A stretch of 64,000 bases of DNA from Neolentinus lepideus HHB14362 ss-1. Lineage: Eukaryota > Basidiomycota > Agaricomycetes > Gloeophyllales > Gloeophyllaceae. The notes under the pieces are model-generated. The model was not told where the DNA came from. It searched no databases and saw nothing but the letters and a program-made list of their open reading frames with translations. Shown here piece by piece: positions 1 through 9,529 of this stretch (the first letter of the stretch is position 1; each line of letters starts with the position of its first letter). Both the position numbers and the translations under genes were made by a program. The stretch is taken from positions 20,795 through 84,794 of the forward strand of contig KV425555.1 in the NCBI GenBank assembly GCA_001632425.1, written 5' to 3'.

Positions 1-705
1 ATTGAGATCTTGATGCCTGGGTGCCGGGCAGTCCAATTCAAACCCAGCCCGGGTTCCGGGGCATTAATACATTACACTTAAAACATTACTGGGTATTGCA
101 TAAGGGTTTGTTAAAATATTAGACATGTAATACATTAATACTACAGCATTAGGTGTCTTACTGTGTTTTACTGTGTCCGCATTGTGTTATACTGTGTCCT
201 AGAGTCCTCCGGCATGGAGGAACCTTCTGAGCTATCATCTTTCACCCTTCCAAGTCCTTCCGATAGACAGCTGGTCTTGCCCAGCCCCAATTACCATCCG
301 AGAAGCACTGAGAAGTGTAGATTTGGAATTTTAGAGAGTTAGGAGTTGTGTAGAGTGTCTGGGTCGACTCATAGGAGATATACAGTGCCTTCTATTGTGT
401 TGTTTTTCATCCCTCACCTCCCCCAAGCTTTACCTTTCTATCCTTTGACTGCTGACACTATTAGATGGAGTTCCCTCCATGTTTTCTAGGTGTTTTTGGT
501 GGTTGTGGTGTGTCTTAGCCTGTCACTGTCACCTCCATATTTTGCACCACCACCAGCAATGTGTCCAGTGGCACATGCACCTCATGGAGAAATTATCTTC
601 ATCCCATCCAATCACATCCAAATGCACTAAGTCAGAACACATATGCATATTTGCACAGATGCACACAGCACTCATGATGTCAGTCACAGCTTTGAGTCCA
701 CCTCC

Positions 706-1272
706 TTACTCTTGTTCATCTGCACCTTCTGTGTCATGCAGAATGATGCCTTCAGCTGGTCCTGCAGTGTGTACAGCCAGCACTCCATGGGGGTAACTGC
801 ATGATGGTGTATGCATGAGATGTGATGCAAGAAAGGGAGAGAGGTGGAGGGGTGGGCTTACACCAAAGTAGAAGATCTTGTATGTGACCACAAGGGGCTT
901 GTGTATGAACACTGCACCAATGACCCACATTGTGGTGAAGAAGACTGTGGACCACAGTGCAAGCAACTGCAAAGAATGAGATAGTTAATTTGATGGCATA
1001 CAGCAGAACATCTGCCCTACATTTTTTATGAACCACATCCCCTTCCAATAATGCTCCTCACTCCCCACATCCTCAAACAAAAAAAATCCTAAAACATTAT
1101 ATATCAACCACCACAGTTCAAAGTGCAAAAATGCCAGGGCCCTATACCTCACCCAGAAGCTGGTGTACACCATAATGCTCACCAAATCTATGCTTATCCC
1201 ATGCCCAAGCCTAGCACTCTTCTCTGGTGTCCCCTCTGCACCATCTGAATGTGTCACAGACATGCCACCCAC
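706..1272 (-). pseudogene. Possible relic of a membrane-protein gene, family unknown
   Basis: On the minus strand, a frame ending in SIMVYTSFW meets a GTGAGG donor; about 185 nt later a TTTGCAG acceptor reopens a hydrophobic stretch (LLALWSTVFFTTMWVIGAVF). Joined, these look like two membrane helices. A further short frame at about 706-790 follows another possible intron. Upstream, at about 1290-1362, another coding-like frame runs up to a GTGAGT donor but does not connect cleanly. There is no clear start or complete protein. It may be a decayed or very intron-rich member of a fungal membrane-protein family. The family is not recognised, and the reading could be chance in a hydrophobic-biased sequence. 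Confidence 0.25.
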
Positions 1273-1334
1273 CCACTCACAATGACAACCTTGTCTGCCT
1301 CACCAAAATGGGCAAATTTATCTGTTTCTGCATG

Positions 1335-1959
1335 TACAGGCAACACCCAGTCCTTTACACAGCCCTGGTCCTTTACACAACCACATTTGCTGCCCTCATC
1401 CTTGTTGTTTCTGAACATTTTGTATTTTATTATAGTGAATATGTTAGTGGTACATCATCTGAAATGATTTTTGCTCAGTTCTGATGCAATCCAAAAAAAC
1501 AAAAAATGTTTCTTTCTGGCTGTTGCCACCATTGTGAAATTTAAATTGCACATTGCTTGGGAACAGGTAAACCATTTGACACAAACTAAATTCCAGCATA
1601 ATATATACATATAGGTGAATGTTTTGCAATCAAGATCATAGAGCATGGTGCAGCCATTCCTGCCCTATGTTCAAAACAATATCAAAATGACTGAATTCAT
1701 GTTGCCCAAAATGGCAGGTCTGTGGTGCTGGCACAGCCACTACTGGGCTGTGTAAAGGATTGGGCCAAGCTGCGGAATGAGCATCACACAAAAATATTTC
1801 TAGACTAATGAAGACATGACCATTCATGATAATTTTTGACATGCTTCATCTAAACATACATTAGAATGTATCTAGGTAAAAAAAATCAGAATATCTTTGT
1901 TAATACATCCCAGGCCATTACAGAAGTTTCACTGTGTAAAGGACTGGGTGTTGCCTGTA
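1335..1959. repeat. Perfect 28-bp inverted repeat (1335-1362 / 1932-1959)
   Basis: Positions 1335-1362 and 1932-1959 are exact reverse complements over 28 bases, and pairing stops at once on both sides. A third, imperfect copy of the core (CTGTGTAAAGG) lies at about 1750-1768 in the same orientation as the right arm. The arms read as the same peptide phrase, so they are more likely two divergently oriented fragments of one repeated gene or element than termini of an intact transposon. Confidence 0.7.
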
Positions 1960-2987
1960 TGGTACTTTCCACTGTTGTGCCCTCATCAGGCTGCTCAGAT
2001 GTTGACAGGGCAGTCCTGGTGCCCATCTGCTTCCTGAAGTGCTCCTAGCAGACTCTCAGGCTCCCTCACACCTTGTTGTGCCATCACTGCAAGGTGCTTG
2101 TCATTGCACTCTGCAGCACAAGCATGGGCAGCATCACCCCACAGCTGCTGTGGGTGAAGATGGTTGTTATGTAATGAGTATTTAGCATATATTTTATCTT
2201 CACAAAGATACTTAGAGTCTACTTGAAGTCGTACACCACTCCACTGTCAGGACTTCTTGTTATAGCAAGATCAGATTATGCTAAGGTTAGGGCCTGATGC
2301 CACAAGACATAGGGCTACCATAGCTAGTAGGATCACCTTCAGAGTTTGACTCAGGTATAGTTCTTTCTGTCATATCATAGAACATTCCAAACTCTTCTAT
2401 GATGATCTCTTTCCAATGCATCCTTGGCACTGTGAACTTCCCTGAGATTCCATAGACTACGTATATAAACACAATGTAACTTAGCTATGAAGGACAACCA
2501 ATCTATCATCTTAACATCAGCAGACAAGCTCTTGTTACTCATACCTTACCCTTACTGATACAGCCTAGTACTATCTTTAAGTAAGCACCCTGAATCCTTC
2601 AGCATACAGCTTTGTACTATCTGAAGGATCAGACTTGAGCTTAAGGGGTTGATTCACAGTAGTTGCTTGAATCACATTTCATTGTGTTCTGGTATTTTGT
2701 TCCCCTCTATCCCTACACACTGCCTTCTATCATTATGATTGATACCTACATTTCTACCAGTTCATAATAATGGTGGTGGTTGGAGGTAGACAAGGAATGG
2801 GGGTGCTTGGGCAATTCATCTGAGACTGAGCACTGACAAGTTGGACTTTGAAGTATAGTGACATTTTAGGACTTAGGTAGTTTTGTATCAAAATGAGCAC
2901 ACTTGTATATTCAAAGTAAGAGTAGCTGTGAGTACTACATTTAGGCACACCTGTTCAAAGGTGCCACTACTTAACATGTTGAGGGTG

Positions 2988-3058
2988 CGAATAGGTCACG
3001 GCATCGGAACAGGTGAGAATACTTATGGTATTCTCGCCTGTTCTAATGACGAATAGGT
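2988..3058. repeat. Hairpin insertion flanked by 9-bp direct repeats
   Basis: CGAATAGGT occurs at 2988-2996 and again at 3050-3058. Between them is a near-perfect palindrome: arms 3007-3022 and 3028-3043 (16 bp, one T/C difference that still allows a G-U pair) around the five-base loop TTATG. This looks like a tiny inverted-repeat insertion with a 9-bp target duplication, or a structured regulatory element. It lies about 260 bp upstream of the CLIP-170 start codon. Confidence 0.6.
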
Positions 3059-3313
3059 GTGGCCTGAATGCAGTGCATACCATTCCACCTCCTATCCTCC
3101 TTTCTCCTGTAACTTGCCCTAAAGACCCCGCAGTGTAAATTGTGTAGAGGGAGGACAGTCTTGCACGTAACAAAGAGTCTTTAAACCAATCTGCGGGCTC
3201 TATATTACCTCAGCAATCTGTGTTACCGCTTTAGGACGCTACCACGACAGCGGGATTACCGGATATGGGGAAGGTAGAGAAGGAGTGGAAATGCAGTCAC
3301 TACGCGCTGTTCC

Positions 3314-6300
3314 ATGTCCAACACGCCGGGCAAGCCTCGCTACTCTGCAATACCCACTCCGGGGAAGGCTGCAGGTATCCCTACTCCCGCTCGTCTCAGG
3401 TCTTCCTCTACTGCCGGGCAACATGTCTCGCCAGTCACAGATGACTTTGCATCTCGCGCCTTCGCTGATGCTATGAAGGCCCATGATCCAACCCAACACC
3501 GATCAGGCCGTAGCAGCGACGTTTCCGTCTCATCCCTCTCTCCCCAGTCCGCTCTGCCCAGTGCGGAGTCCGGAAGAAGATCTGTCAGTAGCAGACCGAC
3601 CTCGGCTGCTTCCTCCTCTTCTGCAATCAGTTCTACCGTTCCTCAGCTACAGCGTCCCAGGACCCCATCTACAACTTCCCGCCCTCGAAGTCGCCAGTCT
3701 GAACTCCCGGCTCCCCCTACGACTGCTACCCGGCCCAGCAAGACTTTCGATGTCGGAGACAATGTACGTATTGAATCCCTTGGGTACGAAGGTACTCTGA
3801 GGTATCTGGGTGAAATTGATGGCAAACCTGGTGCCTGGGCCGGTGTAGAGTTGAGTGGTGGATTTGCTGGGAAGGGAAAAAATGACGGTTCTGTCAATGG
3901 GTGAGTGCAGATACATCATTTAACCAACTGCTTCGCTGGTTCTGGGAGTCAAGAGTGCCGTACCCGTCGTAGTGCTGACGACCCGGTGATCTTGTATTCT
4001 TGTATTGATTCATATCAAAAGCGTCGAGCAGCTGTGATAGCATCTCCTCTGTTTTCAGTCCTTCCTCGTGAAACTTGACCGAAACATCTCTCTTTACTTA
4101 GGAAACAATACTTTGTCTGCCCCCCGCGATGTGGTGTATTCGTCGCTACAGCCAAGCTATCCCAACCTACTGTTGGGCTCGGCGCATTATCGCGTCCGTC
4201 ATCAGTAGCCTCAGTCCGTAATGGACGAGTCACTCCATCTTTCTCTGGTCGGGGTACACCATCCTTTGGAAGCTCGACGTCCGGTCGTGTTACACCCTCC
4301 GCATCGACCTCCACGGGACGGATCACACCGTCTAACAATGGTCGGGTGACACCATCATCTTCCTTTGGTCAAAGAACCCCGGGCCTCCAGAAGCCCAGAA
4401 CTCTAGCACGACCTGGTGCGACTCCAGGGTCGAAGACAGCCGCTGCCAAACAGGACGAGAAGAGCTTGCTCGCTCAAAATAAGATCACGCCCGGCTCGCG
4501 CGCCTCAAAGTACATCGGAATGACTGTGGAACATCTGAATAATACTACTCGCAGTCCCGGTGCAACCAGTCCGACTCGTACGTCAGCAGGTTCGTTCGGT
4601 TTCAACCGTGGTCCAGGACCTCCATCACCCACCCGAAGGTCTGTTGGGAGTGCATCCACTGGAAGCTTCGTCTCTCCATCTCGAGGATCATCATCGCCGT
4701 TCGCCACGCCAAAGGCAAAGGGCAGAATCTCGACACCAGGAGGAGGCAGCATCCCGACGTCGCCATCCAAAGGGCGAATATCTCTCAACACCCCTCGAGC
4801 TCGGGTTCCAAGCTCCGTATCTATGCCTCCTCCAGCTTCACCTTCTCAACGTTCAGGTTCCAGCCACTCTATCTCACTTAATGATGATCTGCCAGTGAAT
4901 GATGAAGATAACCACCTGAACGGTGTTTCGTCGCAGCCAATGGCAAGCCTCGAGATGAATGGCAAGTTACTGCAGGACAAGATTGCCAACCTACTATCCG
5001 GGCGAAGCACCCCCCAGCATGCCGTAGGTGCGCGTTCTGAATCATCCGCATCTGTCGGGTCGGCGTTCGCTGCCGAGCAGCATGCAACTATCGAGCGCTT
5101 GCAAACGCGTCTCGACATGCTGGAGCACGAGAACAAGACTCTTGCCGCTAACTCAGAACGGCGGTCTTCTGAACGCATCACTGCACTCCAGTCCGAGAAC
5201 GCTCAAATCCAGAGCAAAGTATCTGCCTTGGAGAGTCAGCTGAAAGTCTCGGAACGTTCAATGGATGAGAAAGACTCGAAAATCGAAACCCTAGAGCGGA
5301 ACACCAAGCAAGTGCAGGCAGAGCTGGAGAAAGCTCGCAATGATGCTGAAAACAGGATCAAAGACTTGCAATCGAATCTGGAGGATAAGGACTCTCTAAT
5401 TACTGAGCTCAAAAATACCATCAAGGCCGAGAAGGGCGCTCTAGACGAGAATGATGCGGTATTGAGGGCTAAGGATACGGAGATTACTCTTCTCGAGAGC
5501 CGTTTGCAGAAAGTTACCGCAGACCTCGAGCACGAGAGGAAGGATTTGAGCGCTCAAGTCGATGAACTTAGGCAAGCTGGACAGGTATGCAATTTACCTT
5601 CTCTGACCATTCTGGAAAGGATCTGACCCTATTATAATCGTACAGGAAACGATTGCTCTTTACGAAGAACGACTTAGCGCTGCAGACTTTCGAAGATACG
5701 AACTCGAAGATCAAATCGCCGTTTTGCAAGACCAGCTCAAAGAACAAGCAAGTACATCCCCCGAGTCCGCAGTTCCCCGGCCCTCCACCGCAGCTCAAAT
5801 CGACAACGAAGCTCTTCGCGACCAGGTGCAGTACCTCCAGCAGAAGATCGCCAGCCTCGAGGATATGCTCGAAGATGCTCGGGCTACGAACGAGAATGAC
5901 GATCTCGTCGTGCGTGAGAAGATGCAGCGGTACAAGGAGAAGGAGGATGTGATGCGGAAACAGATTGACGAAGGCCGCGCTGAGCTGGATAGGGCGACAC
6001 AGTCGGAGGCGTCTGCGAAGACGCGTATTCAGGAGATTGAGGAAGCGTTCCGAGAGAGCACTGTTGCCTTGGAGAACGCTCGAGCCGAGATTGAAGGGCT
6101 TAGAGCTGAGATTACCGTGAGTGCATGTATTCTTCATGCACTGTTGTCAGTTTACATTTTGCATGTAGAATCTGGAAGGTCTGACAGCTTCCATGAGCTC
6201 AGGAGACTCCTCCGAGAAACTCGTTGAGATCGCTCAACGCAATGCCCGTGATCGCGCGCGCATGAACGAGGAGCTCACGAAGCTGAAAGAAGAACTGGAT

Positions 6301-7738
6301 GAAGCTCGCAAGACGCAGCGTGAGGCCGACTCAGAATTGGGGTCGCCGAGCACCGTGGGATCGCTGAGCGACGTGCATACCAGAATCGAGGAGCTTGAAG
6401 CTGATAAACGACAGGCAAGTGCATATCATGGTATGGACATTCTTCAACGCTGACTATGTGTGCCCAGGTGGATGATGCATTGAAACTGGTCCGCGAGCAG
6501 CTTGAGGCAGAGCGGAAGATGGCGGCGGAGATGAGGCAGGCAATGGAGGACCAGGAGCTGGAGATGGAAATTTTGAGAAAGAGAGTCAACCGCGACATGA
6601 GTATCAATAATGGTCTCCAGGAGCCGGCGAAGTCGCCGTCCGGGTCGAAGCACGATTTGACTGTTGCAAGGGATGAGATTAAGGGGCTCAAGTGAGTTTA
6701 GGAATGGCTGTACCCGAGGATGCGCAGCTGACGTGATGAACTCCAGGCACATTGTTCAGGAAATGCAACAGGAGATTCTAGCCGCGAATCAGCAGAATAA
6801 GGCTCTTACATCTGAGAATGAGCTGTTGTCGTCCGAGATTGAGAAGCTTCGTGCGGTAAGTATTCGGGTCCCTTGGCAATTCTGAGGATTTGATTCAGTG
6901 TGATCGGCTGATAGGAACTCAATACCCTGGAAAATAATTTCGAGCAGTCGCTACTCCGGGAAGAGCAAACTCTGGACGACGGCAGTGGTGGCGCCGATGA
7001 CGCTTCTGCGCAGAAGGCCCGGCAGGAGCTCAAGGCGAAGTATGAGGTGCGTTGTTGCTCTGGATGTCCCGACTGTAGTCTAACTATTCGGACAAGATGG
7101 AGCTCGAGCAACTACGGAAACGCCATGCTGAGGCGGAAATGAAGAGTGCTCGGACTATCCATGACGTGAGTGACAAAAGCGGCTGAGGTGAACGGACGTA
7201 TACTGACAGTCGATGTCTAGCTCAACAAGGAAGTGAGTGAGCTAGAAACGTTGGTGGAGTCAAAGGCAGGTTGTCTCCCAGGCCGAAATAGAACGTGCTG
7301 ACTGATACCCTATCCCCCTACCACAGATATACCGCGAAGTGAGACTTGGAAGTTTGTGTCTGCAATGGCACCGCCTAATAAGCTTTCTAGGACGAACTTG
7401 AGCGCGAAGTGGAGCGTCTCAAGGAGAAGGTCACGCGAGGACAGAAGAAGACTTCAAAGAACAGCACGGACGCCGACGACGCTCGCATGCCAGTGCCTCC
7501 TGGTCGCAGCAGCATATCAAGCAACAATGCATTGCAGCTGGATCACGGAGAGTTGGTATGCGAAATTTGCGAGCGGCCCGGTCACGACATCTTCAGCTGC
7601 GATCTGCTGTCCGACGACACTGCAAGCCTGCGTTCGAACAAGAGCGGGAAGCCAGCCGGAGCCGACCTGTATTGCGAAGACTGCGAGGGGCACGGGCACA
7701 CGGCGGCGGAGTGCCCGCATTCGTTGGATGTTTTCTAG
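3314..7738 (+). CDS. CLIP-170/Tip1/Bik1-type microtubule plus-end tracking protein
   Basis: The product is a plus-end-binding protein that regulates microtubule growth and cargo or dynein loading. The N-terminal 140 residues are Ser/Thr/Pro-rich and are followed by one CAP-Gly domain, spread over the first intron (GYEGTLRYLGEIDGKPGAWAG, then KQYFVCPPRCGVFV after the splice at about 4101). Next comes a basic S/P-rich linker with five GRxTPS-like repeats (about 4219-4365), then several hundred residues of heptad-rich coiled coil (from about 5070). Two zinc knuckles close the protein (CEICERPGHDIFSC, and YCEDCEGHGH with a following Cys), as in CLIP-170. There are about 11 introns and roughly 1,250 residues. 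The protein ends in Phe, as Bik1-type tails do. The start is the first ATG of the long first exon. A p150-Glued identity is less likely because of the zinc knuckles. Confidence 0.93.
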
Positions 7739-8222
7739 TTGCTTTATGCCAGGCGTTTAGCATTTCTTTGGACTGGTTCACGTTTGATTCTATTGCTTAA
7801 CTTCATACTTGAAATTCTAATGTGGAAAACTTTCTATCGTTTTGATTTTTGCTACTTTCAGCGTGCTGTCTGTCATTTATACCATATTATAGGAGATGCG
7901 CTTCCATTACAGTCGTTTGTGTATACCCTTTAGCGTTCGGGGGGAAAGCCCAGGTCAGTAGCGTACTGGTAACATATAAACAATGCAATCAGTTTGAAAT
8001 ATTATCGTGGATATTGGTACATCCTTGCTTTCCTTCGGTTTGTTAGAACTGCCGTGTTGATGGCTGTGCACTTGCAGTAACTTTCCGGTAAATATTTCTT
8101 CCGTACCGGAGAGGGCCGGGTGACGTCGGTGACGTCAGTTATGCCTCCTACTTAAGGCGCGTCGGTGGTGCAAGGCCAAGTTAAACTTGAAGTTATCGCC
8201 TGCACAAGTCCATTAATCTGCA
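7739..8222. other. Intergenic: CLIP-170 3' flank and OM14-like promoter
   Basis: This 484-bp gap lies between two plus-strand genes. The first half is T-rich, as expected of a 3' UTR. The second half carries tandem TGACGTC boxes (see the separate entry). No gene is seen. Confidence 0.6.
8121..8137. promoter_or_regulatory. Tandem CRE/ATF-like boxes
   Basis: TGACGTCG at 8121-8128 is followed one base later by the perfect palindrome TGACGTCA at 8130-8137. The pair ends 86 bp before the ATG of the OM14-like gene. TGACGTCA is the classical site for CREB/ATF-type bZIP factors. That it is used here is inference. Confidence 0.5.
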
Positions 8223-9188
8223 ATGTCCTACGCATCCGTAGCTGCTCAGAACCTCCCTCCCAACGAGGTATGTTTCATCCCGCATGTTTTTTCCATATCT
8301 CTGACGCGCATATAGCCACAGCCCGACCCCGCCCTCCTGAACACCGGGTCCGAATCGTTTGACGATGTTGCAGACGACGCCGCCAAGGTCAATGTCGTTC
8401 CATCCGACTTCAAGCAGCACCCGCATACGGTGACCTCTGAAACAGAGGTGGTCCGCGAGACTGACGAGTCTGTACCCCCTGTGCCTAAGAAGGACAAGGC
8501 CAAGAAGCGCCTGCACCAGGCAGAGGTTGAGGGCGTTTATCTTTGGGAGATCGCCAAGGAGCATCTTCTCCGGCCTGGCGTCGCGGGCGGTCTGCTTGGG
8601 ATTGGTGAGTGCTTGAAACGAGAGGGAGTGCATACCTTGGCACTGATCGCGCATATTAGTCAACGTTGGATTGATCTCCGGAGTTGGTTACCTTTACTAC
8701 ACTAGACCCCATCTCCGCCGCGACACCAAGGTCATATCCTCAACTGTCGCAGCCACGCTGGCGCTCTTGGGCTTGGAGGGCTACGGCGCTGAGGCTTACC
8801 GGAAGACGCCGAGGGGTCAGGAGGAGGAGCGCAAGGCCAGGGCTGAAGGCGCTGTTATTTTTCGGCATCTGAAAGAAGCCGTCCTCCGCCCCGGCGTTCT
8901 AAGCGGTGTTGTTGGCATAGGTGGGCAGAGTTCTGACTCCACGAATGACTTGACTTGACTTGACTTCCCATTCGCAGTGAACGTCGGTATCCTCGGTACC
9001 GTCGGTTATTTCGGGTACACCAATTGGGACAAGCCTACATGGGACCAGCGTGTTGTTTCCAGCGTGTCTGTAGGTCTGCTGGCCTTGTGGGGCGGTGAAG
9101 GGTGAGACCTGATGAAAAATATGCTTGACTCAATACTAAACAGTCTTATCCCAGATACCTCGCTGAGCAATATCGCAAAACCCATTAA
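8223..9188 (+). CDS. OM14-like mitochondrial outer-membrane protein with a duplicated module
   Basis: The product is about 250 residues in five exons. Residues 1-90 are polar and acidic. The rest is two copies of one module, each starting LRPGV..G..GI, then VNVG with a hydrophobic helix (G.VGY..YT), then a second helix ending EGY.AE.YRKT. The end of each module resembles the C terminus of yeast Om14, which helps dock cytosolic ribosomes at mitochondria. An intron falls between the same residues (GI and VNVG) in both copies, at about 8606-8658 and 8921-8976, so the duplication included the intron. Splices restore MSYASVAAQ..., and a last intron precedes YLAEQYRKTH. The family assignment rests on the short C-terminal signature, so the exact function is moderately certain. 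Confidence 0.65.
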
Positions 9189-9529
9189 ATATGGGGACCT
9201 TATGGAACTTGAAGCGATCTGAAGCCGCGATGTAGATTGTGGACGTTAGTGACATGTCATGATACCATCCTGTAATGTAGCTACATACTGTAATCCCCAT
9301 ATATGTATTCCTCACAATGATTCGACAGTCTAATGCACTAGTTTCATCTTGATATGACTCGACAGTAGGACGCGCGGTGATCGATATCCACAAACTGTTA
9401 CACAAGTAGAGGAGCTCCGGAAGCAGCATCGGTTCCGCCACAGGCAGTGCGCCGGCAATTGCCGTGCGTGCCAAAGTTTTGCAATCTTTAAAGACACGGT
9501 GCTTCAGACTCTCGTCTTACATTAACACA
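9189..9529. other. Intergenic: OM14-like 3' flank and eIF3c promoter
   Basis: This 341-bp gap lies between plus-strand genes. A minus-strand open frame (9136-9474) has no supporting family features. No other element is seen. Confidence 0.5.

Larger units (their letters stand above)
1..3313. other. Repeat-marked, AT-richer left flank without an intact gene
   Basis: This 3.3 kb stretch has lower GC than the rest of the window, many short word repeats (ACTGTG and TAATACATTA near the start) and no long open frame supported by splice logic. Three places carry the same short coding-like phrase C-V-K-D-W: on the minus strand near 1340-1362, and on the plus strand near 1752-1767 and 1932-1950. Together with the 28-bp inverted repeat and a possible broken membrane-protein gene, this suggests debris of a multicopy element or gene family. 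No transposase, reverse transcriptase or terminal repeat of a known element could be recognised. Confidence 0.5.

Noticed and set aside
8193..8663. 156-codon minus-strand open frame
   Set aside because: Antisense shadow of the OM14-like exons; no motif.
8945..8968. (GACTT)n pentanucleotide run
   Set aside because: Simple repeat of about four units inside an intron of the OM14-like gene; no special role supported.
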